50,476 bases of DNA, taken from assembly GCA_021201755.1 (NCBI GenBank), contig JAJQEI010000011.1, positions 1 to 50,476 on the forward strand. Direction: 5' to 3'. The notes under the pieces are model-generated. The model saw only the letters and a program-made list of their open reading frames with translations. It was not told the DNA's origin and did no database searches. The position numbers and the translations under genes were made by a program. This DNA comes from Ruminococcus sp. (lineage in GTDB: Bacteria; Bacillota; Clostridia; Oscillospirales; Ruminococcaceae). Shown piece by piece: positions 26,375 to 38,762 of the stretch. The stretch's first letter is position 1. Each line of letters starts with the position of its first letter.

Positions 26375-27951
26375 ATGGAAACCAAAACACAGGTGGATAC
26401 TGCGTCAATTTCCAGTTCTGCTTCTGCGAAATCGGTGTCCTTTCTAGCACGTTGTCATGCAATTCGGCAGCGCATTGCACCAGTGATAAAGCGAAACGGG
26501 AAGCCGTACTTGATTTTACTCATCATCCATGTGGTGGGAATTGTGGCGATTTTGCGAGCGGATGTTTCCTACTTAGACGATGTGGGACGGGTGGCAAAGG
26601 GTTATTAGGAATTCGCTACGGTCTATGGTAGATGGATTTCGTCGCTGTTGTCGAATCTGCTCCACGCAGGCACATATCTAACGGATATTGCTCCCTTGCC
26701 GTAGCTGATGGCGTCTGCAATCTGCGCACTGTCTGCACTCGTTTTGATCCGAATTTTTTCGGGAAATCGAACGTTTTCTCTATGGAATTATGCGGCGGTT
26801 ATTCCGCTTGGCTTGTCGCCGTATTTTTTGGGATGTATGGTCTTTCGCTATGATTCGCCTTATATGGCACTGTCTGTATTGGCGAGCCTTGTACCGTTTT
26901 TGTTTTATCGCAGAAAAAGTCTGAAAGCGTATGGAATTGTCTCCTTTTGCGGTCAGCTTGTGATGTGTATGACGTATCAGGCGTCGTCCGGCATCTATCC
27001 CATGATGGTGGTAATTTTGTGCTTTCTCATGTGGATCCGAGGGGAAGAATCAAAACGCATTTTCCGCTTTTTCTGGGTTTCCCTGTTTGTCTATGTAGAG
27101 GCATTGTTGATTTTTGAATTGCTTTTGGCACTGTTCGTCACAGAGACACGGGAGAACGTGGACGCCGCTTTTCCAGAATTAAAAGAACTGTTTCCTACGA
27201 TTTTTGAAAATTATGAAAAATATTTCAAAACGTTTTGGAATGATATGAAACTATTCTGGAAAATCTGTATTGGGATGATTTTGTTGTGCTTTTTGGGTAC
27301 GAGTGTCTGGCGGGCAAGGCGAAATAAATTTGCCGCACTGGGACTCAGTCTCCTGACGCTGGTGTTATCCATCTTACTGATGTTCGGCGTGTATCCGCTG
27401 ATGGCTAAGCCTTTGTATGTTGCACGAACCATGTACGGAATTGGTGTGCTTATCGCAATTCTCAGCGTAGTCGTTGTACAATCGTGTCCCAATCGCTTTT
27501 TATCACCTTTTACTTTGGGAAAGCTTGCCATAACTGCACTAAGCTGGTGCTTTTTCGTCTTTTCGTTTACATTCGGAAATGCTCTTTTTGTACAGCAAGA
27601 ATACACCGATATGCGAATGCAGGAGATCATCGATGATCTGACCGATCTGGAAGTGATGAAAACGGGGGGGGAACGGTAGAATTAAAAGTCGTCGGCTCAA
27701 TCGGCTATGCACCGGTGGTTCGCAATATGCCAAGTGATTCCAAAATGTTAAAGCGACTGCTGCGGGTACAGCTGGACGATTCCCAAACGGCGTGGGGCGA
27801 TTATTTGCTGCTCAACTATTACGGCTTGCCGGTGACAAGAGCCTCTGAGACATTTGGTTTGGAGGAACTCTATCTGGAGTCGAATACCACTTATCACGCA
27901 ATCTATACCAACGATACTCAAGTATTGGTCTATCTGAAAGATTTGCCATAA
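26375..27951 (+). pseudogene. GtrII-like membrane glucosyltransferase with two in-frame TAGs and a G8 frameshift
   Basis: A polytopic membrane protein of about 525 codons resembling GtrII/O-antigen glucosyltransferases. Features are an N-terminal helix (about 46-62), an acidic motif in ADVSYLDDVGR, many hydrophobic helices and a short C-terminal extracytoplasmic domain (LEVMKTGG, then VELKVVGSIGYAPVV). The frame from ATG 26375 is interrupted by TAG at 26606-26608 (after VAKGY) and at 26702-26704 (DIAPLP-stop-LMASA); relatives typically have Gln in the second place (SPLPQ). A run of eight G at 27665-27672 then shifts the frame; six or nine G would restore it. The family would attach glucose to a surface polymer. 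Presumably inactive. Confidence 0.65.
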
Positions 27952-28032
27952 GCCGTGATTTTTAGAAATTTTAGAAAAATGAAGGCGACACACCATTTTT
28001 TTGGAGTACCGCCTTTTATTATGAAGTTTTTA

Positions 28033-29211
28033 TTAGGAAAAGACGATATAGCGTTTTTGATTGTGGATGTAAGTGCTGATGACAAGTCCGATTGCCACGT
28101 ACATACTGATAGTCGCCGTACCGCCTGCACTAACGAACGGCAAGGGAATGCCGATAACTGGAGCAACTTTTAGTACCATGCCAATATTCATAAAACAGTG
28201 AATGAACAGCATACTGAACACACCCACACAAATGAACATTCCCAGCTTATCTTTACAGCGATAGCTATTGTACAGCACCTTCAGACAAATGAAAGCCAAT
28301 ACTGCAACCAAAGCCATTGCACCGACGAATCCCAGCGTCTGTCCCACCTGTGCAAATATAAAGTCATTGTGCAGCTCTGGTACGGAGACATAGCTGTCTG
28401 CATCTGTATTTAACCCGATACCGAAAATATTTCCGTTCGCAAGTGCCTTAATTCCCAAATCCTGTTGATATTCCAGCCCCTTAGGATCGGTACCGGGGTT
28501 GAGCAGTACCAGAATTCGGTTTTTGTGGATGTCGCCCAAGATAAAATTCCAGATGAGAACCAGTACAGTGGGAATGACGATGATGAATGCGAGATAATAT
28601 TTCCAGTTGACTCGTGCAGAAAAAAGCATTCCCAAAAAGACGACGGCAAAAACGATCGCTGAGCCATAGTCCTTTTGGAGTGCGATAATTGCCGTAGGAA
28701 CTGTGCCGTGGATACACAAAAGCAGCATATGAAGCGGTTTATTGATGTTTTTTTCGTCTTTTGCCAAATGCAGCGCAAACGTCATGATGAACGCTAATTT
28801 TAGTATCTCTGACGGCTGAAACTGAATAATCCCTAGATTTAACCACGCCTGATCGTCTGCGCCGTCTCGTTTGACGCCTAAGGACGTAAAACACAGCAGT
28901 GTCAAAATCAGTGCGATGGGTGCAAAAACAAACCACAGCCGTACTACCTTGTGATAGTCAATTGCAGCGAGAATCAATGCGCCTGCAAGACCGATGAGGC
29001 TAGCGGAAATTTGCGTGCGGAACTGGCTGTCGTCTACAGAACTTAAGATGCCGTTTTGCCAGATGGAATAAAGCATTGTCGCACTTAGGACGGAGCAAAG
29101 CAGAACGGCGAGCAGCAGCAGTTTATTTAAGCCTTTCCAATACGACACCAGTACGCCGGGATGTGCTTCTTTTTTGTTGTCCCGTTTGGAACGTGTATAT
29201 TTCTTGTTCAT
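28033..29211 (-). CDS. rodA: RodA/FtsW family peptidoglycan polymerase
   Basis: A 392-residue SEDS-family protein with about ten transmembrane helices. SEDS proteins polymerise lipid II into glycan strands together with a class B PBP. Diagnostic segments are QPSEILKLAFI, QKDYGSAIVFAVVFLGMLF, the HNDFIFAQVGQTLGFVG motif and the C-terminal GIPLPFVSAGGTATISMYVAIGL (given in parts). It is closer to RodA than FtsW by overall pattern. The start is ATG 29211 with AAAGGA upstream, 16 bases after the comM stop, so the two are cotranscribed. Its 3' end faces the GtrII remnant. Confidence 0.9.
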   Translation of the reverse strand: MNKKYTRSKRDNKKEAHPGVLVSYWKGLNKLLLLAVLLCSVLSATMLYSIWQNGILSSVDDSQFRTQISASLIGLAGALILAAIDYHKVVRLWFVFAPIALILTLLCFTSLGVKRDGADDQAWLNLGIIQFQPSEILKLAFIMTFALHLAKDEKNINKPLHMLLLCIHGTVPTAIIALQKDYGSAIVFAVVFLGMLFSARVNWKYYLAFIIVIPTVLVLIWNFILGDIHKNRILVLLNPGTDPKGLEYQQDLGIKALANGNIFGIGLNTDADSYVSVPELHNDFIFAQVGQTLGFVGAMALVAVLAFICLKVLYNSYRCKDKLGMFICVGVFSMLFIHCFMNIGMVLKVAPVIGIPLPFVSAGGTATISMYVAIGLVISTYIHNQKRYIVFS

Positions 29212-29227
29212 GCGTATCCTTTCTATG

Positions 29228-30757
29228 TCAGCCTGTCGACGACCAATATTTTCGGTCAAGACTGCGAAATTGTACTGCAGCGGCGATGTGTTCTTTTTGA
29301 ATGGTGTCTTTTCCGCTCATATCGGCGATGGTGCGGGCAACCTTTAAAATTTTGTCATATGCACGGGCACTGAGTCCCAATTTGTTAAATACCGCTTGCA
29401 GCATGACAGAGGCTTCGTACGTCAGGGGGCAATATTCCTGAATTTTTCCCGGCGGGATCACGGCGTTGTTATAAATTCCTGTGTCACGGAATCGCTCGTA
29501 CTGAATGCTGCGCACCGTCTGAATGCGCTTTCGGATGGAAGCAGAGTCTTCTGCCTTTGCCTGACTGGACAAATCTTCAAAGGATACTGGTTCCACCTCA
29601 ATATGCAAGTCAAATCGATCCAGCAGCGGACCAGAAATTTTTCCGAGATATTTTCGAACTGCTCCGGGGGAACAAGTGCATTTTCGTTTTGGATGACCAT
29701 AATATCCACATGGATAGGGGTTCATTGCGCCAATCAGCATAAACGAACAGGGATAAGATACCGTACCAGATGTACGGGTGATTGTCACACGGCGATCTTC
29801 CAGAGGCTGCCGCATGATTTCTAAGGTATGACGGTCGAACTCTGCCAATTCATCGAGAAATAGCAGACCGTTGTGTGCCAGCGACACTTCGCTGGGACGT
29901 GGAATGGTACCACCACCAACCAGCCCCGCACCGGAAATGGTGTGGTGAGGCGCACGGAACGGACGTCAGGTCAAAAACGGTTTTTCCGAATCCAGCATTC
30001 CAGCAACGGAATAAACCTGTGTGGTTTCCATGGATTCTTCCCATGTCATTTCCGGCAGAATCGTAGGAATCCGCTTCGCCAGCATACTTTTTCTGCTGCC
30101 CGGACTGCCGATCATCAAGGCGTTGTGTCCGCCGGAGGCTGCGACTTCCAGCGCATAGCGGACGTTTTGCTGCCCTTTCACCTCAGAAAAATCGAAGAGA
30201 CCTACGGCGTCTTTTTTTGTTGGCAAATAGGGCGGTTGTTTTGGAATTGCCGCCATGCCGCTCAGGTATGCAAACAGGTCGGCAATGTGATCCACGCCGT
30301 AAACATCAATTCCGGCAGCAGAAGCTTCTGCGGCATTTTCCTTTGGAACATACAATTCTATTGCTCCCTTTTGTGCCGCCAGAAGTGCCATAGAGAGTAC
30401 GCCGTTGATGCGGCGAACGTGACCGGAGAGTGACACTTCCCCCAGAAAATAGCGTGTTTCCGGCTGCGGCGGAAGCTGCTCCAATCCCACGAGGAGACCG
30501 AGCAGCATACCGAGGTCGTACATGGTGCCGGTTTTTTTGACATCCGCAGGAGCAAGATTGATGATGATACGCTTTGGCGGAATGGGAATTGAAATGCTCT
30601 GGAGCGCAGAGCGAATCCGTTCCCGACTTTCCTTCACGGCGTTGTCGGGGAGACCAACGATTTCGATTGTAGGTGTACCACGGGTGAGGCTGATTTCTAC
30701 ATCGACGGGAAAAGCGTTTAAACCGTAGAGTCCGAAACTTTTGATTTTTGTATACAT
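29228..30757 (-). pseudogene. comM: ComM/YifB Mg-chelatase-like AAA protein with an in-frame TGA
   Basis: A 509-codon frame. ComM is a hexameric AAA+ helicase that promotes branch migration in natural transformation. Visible are the N-terminal lid (MYTKIKSFGLYG, TRGTPTIEIVGLPDNAVKES), the ATP-binding segment GSPGSRKSMLAKRIPTILP (GSRKS in place of the usual GAGKT/S), Walker B LLFLDELAEF and the C-terminal MoxR/chelatase lid. TGA at 29966-29968 interrupts the frame exactly before RPFRAPHHTISGAGLVGGG, and the downstream frame is otherwise intact, so one CGA (or AGA) to TGA change explains it. The start is ATG 30757 with AGAGGTG upstream. No other competence gene is nearby. Confidence 0.88.
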
Positions 30758-30960
30758 GGGCAACACCTCTTACTGAATAAGAACATCTCGTATCCAATAT
30801 TATAGCATATTCAGCAAAAAAAGTAAACAGGAAAAATGGAAATAAAAAAAAGAACCTCCCGTGCAGGATAGACTGTTCCAGGATTTTTGTAGGAAAGCAT
30901 GGTATCATAAATGAGATTCATATATTATTTGTAAAAGTGTATAAAATTTATGAGTTAGAC

Positions 30961-30989
30961 TTGACAAACATTTTACATTATAATATAAT
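30961..30989 (+). promoter_or_regulatory. Consensus promoter of rpoBC
   Basis: Perfect TTGACA (30961-30966) and perfect TATAAT (30984-30989), 17-base spacer. The leader to the rpoB start is about 170 nt. Between comM (30757) and this promoter I see only AT-rich sequence. Confidence 0.85.
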
Positions 30990-31166
30990 AATAAAATACA
31001 TTGAAATGTGTCAAATCAAATTTCGGTAAAATAGTATACCACATCCGCCCGCATCTGTCAAGAGGTATTTTCAAATTTTGAAAAAAAGAAAGTTTATGGC
31101 AGAATGACAGGCGGTTTTTATGCCAAGGCAGCGTATGCTGCAAATCACGTTAAGGAGGTTTTTCGC

Positions 31167-34100
31167 ATGGTGCAAGTTACGCCAAAACAGTGCGGAAAAA
31201 ATGTACGGATGAACTTCGGGAAAATCAATGAGGTTCTGGATATTCCGAACCTGATTGAAGTCCAAAAGAATTCCTATAATTGGTTTCGGGATAAAGGAAT
31301 GCGTGAAGTTCTAAACGATTTTTCTTCCATTACGGACTACAACGGAAATCTGGTACTGAGCTTTACAGATTACCGCATTGACAAGACGCCTAAATATACC
31401 ATTGCAGAATGTAAAGATCGTGATGTGACTTATGCAGCACCTTTGCGTGTCACGACACGTCTCTGGAACAAAGAAACCGGCGAAGTAAAAGAGAGCAAAA
31501 TCTACATGGGCGATTTTCCGCTGATGACAGATAGCGGTACTTTCGTAATCAACGGTGCAGAACGTGTTATCGTTTCGCAGCTGGTTCGTTCTCCCGGTGT
31601 GTATTATGCCTCGGAAAAGGATTACACCGGTAAGGATCTATTCAAATCGACCGTAATTCCAAACCGTGGTGCTTGGCTGGAATATGAAATGGACTCGAAC
31701 GACGTGGTATATGTCCGCATCGACAAGAACAGCAAAATCCCGATTACCGTTTTCATTCGGGCATTGGGACTGGGCACAAACGAAGATATTCAGGAAATGT
31801 TCGGTGAAGATGAACGTCTGAGTCAGACAATTCTCCAGAAAGACAAGACGGAGGATACGGACAGTGCCTTGATCGAGGTATACAAAAAGCTTCGCCCGGG
31901 AGAACCGCCTACTGTGGAAAGCTCCCTGACACACTTGAATAATCTGTTTTTTGACGCAAGACGTTATGATCTCTGCTGTTTCGGCAGATATAAATATAAT
32001 AAAAAGCTGGGACTTGCCAGCCGTCTAGCAGGACACGAGCTGGCTCGTCCGATTGTCAACGAATCCACAGGAGAACTGATGTTTACTGCCGGCGACGTTC
32101 TGACCTATCAGCAGGCAGTGCAGGTGCAAGAAGCTGGCATCAAATCCGCTTACGTCAAGGTGGAGACGAAAGAGTATTTTCAAAACGAACTTGGCGAAAG
32201 CAAAACTCGTTTTGTGGAAAAGGAAATCAAAATCCTAGGAAACGGTATGGTTGACATTGACGGCTACGTGAACTTTGACTGTGAGCCGTTGGGCATCAGC
32301 GAAAAGGTGCGCTATGACGTGCTACAGGAAATTCTGAATATGGCATCGGATGAAGACGAGCTGAAGCAGATGATTCGGAAACGTGCCGATGAGCTGGTGC
32401 CGAAGCATATTATTTTAGACGATATTTATGCGACCATCAGCTATTTTCTGAACTTGTGTGATGGCGTCGGGTTAGTAGACGACATCGACCATTTGGGAAA
32501 CCGCCGGATTCGTTCAGTGGGCGAATTGCTCCAGAATCAGTTCCGCATTGGCTTTAGCCGAATGGAACGTGTGATTCAGGAACGGATGAACATTCAGTCC
32601 CAAGATATGGACACCATCACCCCACAGACACTCGTAAACATCCGTACCGTCGCATCGGCGGTTAAGGAGTTTTTTGGCTCCTCGCCTTTGTCTCAGTTCA
32701 TGGATCAGAATAATCCGTTGGCAGAGCTGACCCATAAGCGGCGTCTGTCTGCACTGGGACCGGGCGGTCTGTCTCGAGACCGTGCAGGATTTGAAGTGCG
32801 TGATGTACACTACAGCCACTACGGCAGAATGTGTCCGATTGAGACGCCAGAAGGGCCGAACATTGGCTTGATTTCTTATTTGGCGACATTTGCTCGCATT
32901 AACCAATATGGCTTCATCGAAGCACCATATCGTCGGGTGGACAAAACAACAGGTATCGTGACAGACGAGGTTGTCTATATGACGGCAGATATGGAAGATA
33001 ATTATATGGTGGCACAGGCGAACGAACCATTGACAGACGACGGACACTTTGCCAATGCCAAGGTTGCCGGACGGCATCGTGACCTGATTTTGGAAATCGA
33101 TGCTGAAAAGGTCGACTTCATGGACGTTTCCCCGAAGATGGTAGTTTCCGTTGCAACGTCTATGATTCCATTCCTAGAAAACGACGACGCAAACCGTGCG
33201 CTGATGGGTTCGAATATGCAGCGACAAGCAGTACCGCTGTTAAAAACAGAACGTCCTTTCGTGGGTACGGGTATGGAATATAAGGCGGCAGTTGACTCAG
33301 GCGTCTGCGTTCTGGCAGATTGTGATGGTGTGATCGATTCCGTTGCAGCAGATCAGATAACGCTTGTCGGCGACGACGGAAAGACTTATCATTATACGCT
33401 GCAAAAATATAAGCGTTCCAACCAGTCTACCTGCATCAATCAAAAGCCGATTGTTTCTGTAGGCGATCGTGTCGAAAAAGGACAGGTTCTGGCGGATGGC
33501 CCTGCGACCTGCGACGGCGAAATTTCTCTTGGAAAGAATGTACTGATTGGCTTTATGACCTGGGAGGGTTATAACTATGAGGACGCCGTACTTCTGAACG
33601 AACGGCTGGTACGGGAGGACGTGTTCACTTCGGTTCACATCGAAGAACTGGAAACCGAATGTCGGGATACGAAGCTCGGGCCGGAAGAAATCACGAGAGA
33701 TATTCCAAACGTGGGTGACGACGCACTGAAAGATCTGGATGAAAACGGTATCATTCGTATCGGTGCAGAAGTACACGCAGGCGATATTTTGGTCGGAAAA
33801 GTAACGCCGAAGGGTGAAACAGAACTGACCGCAGAAGAACGGCTGCTCCGTGCGATTTTCGGTGAAAAGGCGAGAGAAGTGCGGGATAATTCCTTGAAAG
33901 TGCCCCACGGCGAATCCGGCATTATCGTGGACGTTCGTGTTTTCACGAGAGAAAACTGCGAGGAGCTGTCGTCGAGCGTTAATATGTTGGTGCGCTGTTA
34001 TATTGCGCAAAAGCGAAAGATTTCTGTTGGCGACAAAATGGCAGGCAGACACGGCAACAAGGGCGTTGTGTCTCGCATTCTGCCAGAAGAGGATATGCCG

Positions 34101-35045
34101 TTCCTGTCGGACGGCACACCGCTGGACATTGTATTGAATCCACTTGGCGTACCGTCACGTATGAATATCGGACAGATACTGGAAGTACACCTGGGTATGG
34201 CGGCAAAGGCTCTGGGCTGGCACATCATGACACCAGTATTTGACGGCGCACACGAGGACGATATTCGTGCTTGTTTCCGAGAGGCAAATAAAAAAAATAA
34301 AGACCATCGGGACGATCCGTTTGAATTGAAGCCTATGGATAAGGTGATTAACCCGAAAGCATTGGAAATGAGCGAGGACGGGAAATTCACGCTCTATGAC
34401 GGCAGAACTGGTGAGAAGTTCGACAACCGTATTACAGTCGGTTATATGTACTACTTGAAGCTCCACCATCTGGTAGATGATAAGATTCACGCAAGATCCG
34501 TTGGTCCCTATGCACTGGTTACCCAACAGCCGCTGGGCGGAAAAGCACAGTTCGGCGGACAGCGTTTCGGCGAGATGGAAGTCTGGGCGTTGGAGGCATA
34601 CGGTGCTGCATATACCTTACAGGAAATCATGACGGTGAAATCAGACGATACCGTCGGTCGTGTCAACACCTATGAGGCAATTGTCAAAGGACAAAACGTA
34701 CCGAAATCCGGTATTCCGGAATCCTTTAAGGTACTCATCAAAGAAATGCAGTCTCTGGGTCTGGACGTCAAGGTGCTGGATACGAACCAAGAAGAGATTG
34801 ACCTAAAGGCGAATTTTGATGAGGATAATAACATTATTCCGCAGCCGGTATCCTTTGCGGATGATGAGATTCAGGAGACAATGGAATACGATGGTGTCGA
34901 TCAGGATATGGAAGACGCCGATTTGTCCTTCTCTGATGAAAATGAGGATGATGACTTCGAGGAGAATCTGATGCCGGTCACAAGCGGTTTGGATGACGAA
35001 GAACCACTGCTTGGAGATTTTGATGACGATGACGACTTGTTCTGA
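31167..35045 (+). CDS. rpoB: DNA-directed RNA polymerase subunit beta
   Basis: A 1292-residue beta subunit, full length for a Firmicute. Typical segments are [20 protein letters not shown] at the N-terminus, the rifampicin-pocket region [20 protein letters not shown] followed by [20 protein letters not shown], and [14 protein letters not shown] near the catalytic centre. It ends in a very acidic tail ([17 protein letters not shown]). The start chosen is ATG 31167 with AAGGAGG 8 bases upstream; an earlier in-frame start would add 21 residues without support. It is first in the transcript; the usual upstream rplJ-rplL pair is not here. Confidence 0.98.
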   Translation: MVQVTPKQCGKNVRMNFGKINEVLDIPNLIEVQKNSYNWFRDKGMREVLNDFSSITDYNGNLVLSFTDYRIDKTPKYTIAECKDRDVTYAAPLRVTTRLWNKETGEVKESKIYMGDFPLMTDSGTFVINGAERVIVSQLVRSPGVYYASEKDYTGKDLFKSTVIPNRGAWLEYEMDSNDVVYVRIDKNSKIPITVFIRALGLGTNEDIQEMFGEDERLSQTILQKDKTEDTDSALIEVYKKLRPGEPPTVESSLTHLNNLFFDARRYDLCCFGRYKYNKKLGLASRLAGHELARPIVNESTGELMFTAGDVLTYQQAVQVQEAGIKSAYVKVETKEYFQNELGESKTRFVEKEIKILGNGMVDIDGYVNFDCEPLGISEKVRYDVLQEILNMASDEDELKQMIRKRADELVPKHIILDDIYATISYFLNLCDGVGLVDDIDHLGNRRIRSVGELLQNQFRIGFSRMERVIQERMNIQSQDMDTITPQTLVNIRTVASAVKEFFGSSPLSQFMDQNNPLAELTHKRRLSALGPGGLSRDRAGFEVRDVHYSHYGRMCPIETPEGPNIGLISYLATFARINQYGFIEAPYRRVDKTTGIVTDEVVYMTADMEDNYMVAQANEPLTDDGHFANAKVAGRHRDLILEIDAEKVDFMDVSPKMVVSVATSMIPFLENDDANRALMGSNMQRQAVPLLKTERPFVGTGMEYKAAVDSGVCVLADCDGVIDSVAADQITLVGDDGKTYHYTLQKYKRSNQSTCINQKPIVSVGDRVEKGQVLADGPATCDGEISLGKNVLIGFMTWEGYNYEDAVLLNERLVREDVFTSVHIEELETECRDTKLGPEEITRDIPNVGDDALKDLDENGIIRIGAEVHAGDILVGKVTPKGETELTAEERLLRAIFGEKAREVRDNSLKVPHGESGIIVDVRVFTRENCEELSSSVNMLVRCYIAQKRKISVGDKMAGRHGNKGVVSRILPEEDMPFLSDGTPLDIVLNPLGVPSRMNIGQILEVHLGMAAKALGWHIMTPVFDGAHEDDIRACFREANKKNKDHRDDPFELKPMDKVINPKALEMSEDGKFTLYDGRTGEKFDNRITVGYMYYLKLHHLVDDKIHARSVGPYALVTQQPLGGKAQFGGQRFGEMEVWALEAYGAAYTLQEIMTVKSDDTVGRVNTYEAIVKGQNVPKSGIPESFKVLIKEMQSLGLDVKVLDTNQEEIDLKANFDEDNNIIPQPVSFADDEIQETMEYDGVDQDMEDADLSFSDENEDDDFEENLMPVTSGLDDEEPLLGDFDDDDDLF

Positions 35046-35176
35046 TTCTAATTTTGATTGGGTCAAAATCGAGCCGGCGCAGATGATATATACGCTGGCG
35101 TTTGATAGGAAACGTTTTGAGGAGCATCCGAGCTGCGGCTCGGGTGGCTTCCCTGCAATTTTAGGAGGAAAATGGT
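35046..35176 (+). other. Structured rpoB-rpoC intergenic region
   Basis: 131 bases, long for this pair. It contains GCCGGCG (35073-35079) / CGCTGGC (35093-35099) and the perfect hairpin CCGAGC-TGCG-GCTCGG (35128-35143) shortly before the rpoC ribosome binding site. Neither is followed by a T run, so they are not standard terminators. Confidence 0.5.
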
Positions 35177-38100
35177 TTGGAATTTAATACGTTTGAATCC
35201 ATAAAAATTGGTCTCGCTTCGCCGGAACGCATTCGGGAATGGTCCTATGGTGAAGTAAAACGTCCGGAGACCATTAACTATCGGACACAAAAGCCGGAAC
35301 GTGACGGCTTATACTGTGAGCGCATTTTTGGACCGACAAAAGACTGGGAATGTCATTGCGGAAAGTTCAAGAAGATTCGTTTTAAAGGCAAGGTCTGCGA
35401 CCGCTGCGGCGTTGAGGTGACACGGGCAAAGGTTCGTCGGGAACGGATGGGTCATATCGAACTGGCAGCTCCCGTTTCTCATATTTGGTATTTCAAGGGT
35501 ACACCGTCGAGAATCGGTCAGCTTTTGGAGATTTCACAAAAGCGGCTGGAAGAGGTGCTGTATTTCACAAAATATATTGTGGTAGACCCGGGAAATGTGC
35601 CGGAACTGGCACCCAAACAGCTGTTGACAGAGAGCGAGTATATTTCGTTTCGAGAGAAGTATGGCGAAGAATTTCAAGCGGAAATGGGCGCAGAAGCGAT
35701 TCAGAAGCTGCTTCGTGCCGTCGATTTAGACGAGCTTTCCGCACAGTTGAAAATGGAACTGGAAGGACTCAGTTCCGGTCAAAAGCATGTAAGACTCTTG
35801 AAACGACTGGAAATTGTCGAAGCATTTCGGCAGTCCGGCAATCATCCAGAATGGATGATTTTGAATGTGGTGCCGGTGATTCCGCCGGATTTGCGCCCAA
35901 TGGTTATGCTCGATGGCGGCAGATATGCCACATCCGACTTGAATGACCTGTATCGTCGGGTGATCAACCGAAACAATCGTCTGGCAAGAATGCTGGAAAT
36001 GGATGCGCCAGACATTATTGTGAGAAATGAAAAGCGTATGCTTCAGGAGGCAGTGGACGCACTGATTGACAACGGCAGACATGGCAGACCGGTAACCGGT
36101 CCGAACAACCGTGCGCTGAAGTCACTGTCGGATATGCTGAAAGGAAAACAGGGTAGATTCCGTCAGAATCTGCTGGGTAAGCGTGTGGACTACTCTGGCC
36201 GTTCGGTTATTGTCGTAGGACCGGAACTGAAGATATATCAGTGTGGTCTGCCGAAAGAAATGGCACTGGAGCTGTTTAAGCCGTTTGTACTGAAACGTCT
36301 GGTAGATACAAAGGTACAGGCAAATATTAAGAGTGCAAGAAAAATGGTGGATCGTGCTTCTCCTGAGGTCTGGGATGCACTGGAAAATGTGATTCATGAT
36401 CATCCGGTACTGCTGAACCGTGCGCCGACGCTGCACCGTCTGGGCATTCAGGCGTTTGAGCCGGTATTGGTAGAAGGACGTGCGCTAAAGCTTCACCCAT
36501 TGGTATGCTCTGCTTTTAATGCTGACTTCGATGGCGATCAGATGGCTGTGCATCTACCACTGTCCGCTGAAGCGCAGGCGGAGGCTAGATTCCTTATGCT
36601 GGCAGCCAATAACTTATTAAAGCCCTCTGACGGTCGTCCGGTAGCTATTCCGACACAGGATATGGTGTTGGGTTCCTATTACTTGACGATGGTGCGGGAT
36701 GGCGAAAAGGGTGAAGGAAAGGCGTTCCGTGACGCAAACGAAGCCCTGATGGCGTATCAGGCTGGCAATGTTTCCCTTCACGCCAGAATTCGAGTACGGG
36801 TGACAAGAGAAGTTGGCGAAAAACAAGTTTCCCGTATCATCAATTGTACCGTAGGCAGATTGATTTTCAACGAGAATATCCCACAAAACTTAGGTTATGT
36901 CGATCGTACGAATTCCGACAAACAATTTGATTTGGAAATCGCATTCCTCGTGGGAAAAAAGCAGCTGGGTGAAATTATCGACCGCTGTATTAAAATCTAT
37001 GGGACGACGACGACTTCTGAAGTATTGGATAAAATCAAAGCCACCGGCTTTAAATATTCTACTAAAGCGGCGTTGACCGTAGCGGTTTGTGACGCAGAAA
37101 TTCCAAAGGAAAAGTGGGATATCGTCAGCGAAGCAGACCGTCAGATAGACGAAATCAATACGCAGTATGACTATGGTTATATTTCTAAAATGGAAAAATC
37201 CAAGCAGTTTATCGAAATCTGGAACAAGGCGACAGAAGATGTCACAAAAGCACTGATGGATGGACTGGACAAATACAACCCAATCTTTATGATGGCTGAC
37301 TCTGGTGCCCGTGGTAGTACGGCACAGATTCGTCAGCTTGCCGGAATGCGTGGCTTGATTGCCAATACATCCGGTACAACAATCGAAATGCCGATTCGTT
37401 CCAATTATCGTGAGGGATTGAATATCTTGGAATACTTCATCTCCTCCCGTGGTGCAAGAAAGGGCTTGGCGGATACGGCACTGCGTACAGCGGACTCCGG
37501 TTATTTGACACGCCGTCTGGTAGACGTTTCACAGGACGTTATCGTGCGGGAACAGGACTGCGGTGCAACCGATGGACTGGAAGTATATGAAATCCGCAAC
37601 GGCAATGAACAAATTGAAAATCTCGCCGATCGTTTGGCAGGACGCTATCTGGTAGAGGATTTACATGATCCGCTGACCGGCGAACTGGTTCTTTCCAAGA
37701 ATCGGATGCTTACGGAAGAAGACGCACAAAAGGTGCTGAACGCTGGCTTCGATCGGGTAAAGATTCGTTCCGTTTTGATGTGCCGTGCAAAACAGGGCAT
37801 CTGCGCAAAGTGTTATGGCATGAACTTAGCGAATCGAAATCTCGTTTCTGTCGGTGAGGCGGTAGGCATTATCGCCGCACAGTCCATCGGCGAACCGGGT
37901 ACACAGCTGACGATGCGTACGTTCCATACCGGTGGTGTCGCTTCTGCCGACGCAGAAGATATTACACAGGGTTTGCCTCGTGTTGAGGAACTGTTCGAGA
38001 GCCGTCACCCGAAGAAGGCTGCCGTTTTGTCACGGCTGGATGGTGTCGTGCATATCGAAGAGGTGAAGAACAACAAGACGGTAATTATCACAAACGAGGA

Positions 38101-38755
38101 GAACGGCGATTCCGAAAGCTATCCCATTCACTATGGCTATAAACTCCGTGTACGAGAGGGCGAGTCGATTCAAAAGGGTACTCGTCTGACAGAGGGTGAT
38201 GTGTTCCCGGGCGATATTCTGAATATTCTGGGCGTACAGGCAGTACAGGACTATATCATCAGCGAAGTACAGAAAGTGTACCGTTTGCAAGGTGTTGACA
38301 TCAACGACAAGCACATTGAAGTTATCGTACGGCAAATGCTCCGCAAGGTAAAGGTGAACGACTCTGGCAGCAGCTACTTGCTTCCGGGAACGATGGTAGA
38401 CTGCCATAAGATTACAGAGGTCACCGAAGAACTACAGGCGAGAATCGATGCCGGCGAATCCGACATATCCTTCGTGACATACGAGCCGGTATTACAGGGT
38501 ATTACCAAGGCGTCCTCCAGTTCGGACAGCTTCCTGTCTGCGGCATCGTTCCAAGAGACCACAAAGGCACTGACCGATGCGGCAATTCGTGGAAAGTCCG
38601 ACCATCTCTACGGACTGAAAGAGAACGTTATCATCGGAAAGCTGATTCCTGCCGGCACTGGCATGGACATTTATAATAACGTGAAGCTCGTAAAAAATGA
38701 TGTCTATCTGAATCATAGCACCACCCACGACAGCATAAGCACTGCACTGGGGTGA
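35177..38755 (+). CDS. rpoC: DNA-directed RNA polymerase subunit beta'
   Basis: A 1192-residue beta' subunit. The N-terminal zinc site is CHCGKF...CDRCG (about 59-80), the catalytic Mg-binding motif is [14 protein letters not shown] (about 450), and the trigger-loop/bridge region with [12 protein letters not shown] lies near 915. Translation starts at TTG 35177: AGGAGG is 8 bases upstream and the product begins [16 protein letters not shown], the conserved N-terminus; the nearby ATG at 35172 is in another frame. A TTG start on such a highly expressed gene is noteworthy. It is followed by a small membrane-protein gene 7 bases after its stop. Confidence 0.98.
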   Translation: MEFNTFESIKIGLASPERIREWSYGEVKRPETINYRTQKPERDGLYCERIFGPTKDWECHCGKFKKIRFKGKVCDRCGVEVTRAKVRRERMGHIELAAPVSHIWYFKGTPSRIGQLLEISQKRLEEVLYFTKYIVVDPGNVPELAPKQLLTESEYISFREKYGEEFQAEMGAEAIQKLLRAVDLDELSAQLKMELEGLSSGQKHVRLLKRLEIVEAFRQSGNHPEWMILNVVPVIPPDLRPMVMLDGGRYATSDLNDLYRRVINRNNRLARMLEMDAPDIIVRNEKRMLQEAVDALIDNGRHGRPVTGPNNRALKSLSDMLKGKQGRFRQNLLGKRVDYSGRSVIVVGPELKIYQCGLPKEMALELFKPFVLKRLVDTKVQANIKSARKMVDRASPEVWDALENVIHDHPVLLNRAPTLHRLGIQAFEPVLVEGRALKLHPLVCSAFNADFDGDQMAVHLPLSAEAQAEARFLMLAANNLLKPSDGRPVAIPTQDMVLGSYYLTMVRDGEKGEGKAFRDANEALMAYQAGNVSLHARIRVRVTREVGEKQVSRIINCTVGRLIFNENIPQNLGYVDRTNSDKQFDLEIAFLVGKKQLGEIIDRCIKIYGTTTTSEVLDKIKATGFKYSTKAALTVAVCDAEIPKEKWDIVSEADRQIDEINTQYDYGYISKMEKSKQFIEIWNKATEDVTKALMDGLDKYNPIFMMADSGARGSTAQIRQLAGMRGLIANTSGTTIEMPIRSNYREGLNILEYFISSRGARKGLADTALRTADSGYLTRRLVDVSQDVIVREQDCGATDGLEVYEIRNGNEQIENLADRLAGRYLVEDLHDPLTGELVLSKNRMLTEEDAQKVLNAGFDRVKIRSVLMCRAKQGICAKCYGMNLANRNLVSVGEAVGIIAAQSIGEPGTQLTMRTFHTGGVASADAEDITQGLPRVEELFESRHPKKAAVLSRLDGVVHIEEVKNNKTVIITNEENGDSESYPIHYGYKLRVREGESIQKGTRLTEGDVFPGDILNILGVQAVQDYIISEVQKVYRLQGVDINDKHIEVIVRQMLRKVKVNDSGSSYLLPGTMVDCHKITEVTEELQARIDAGESDISFVTYEPVLQGITKASSSSDSFLSAASFQETTKALTDAAIRGKSDHLYGLKENVIIGKLIPAGTGMDIYNNVKLVKNDVYLNHSTTHDSISTALG

Positions 38756-38762
38756 GAAGAAA

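Noticed and set aside
27965..28025. Possible terminator AAGGCG...CGCCTT between the GtrII remnant and rodA
   Set aside because: Only a 6-bp stem with a 20-base loop; too weak to list on its own although its position would suit convergent genes.
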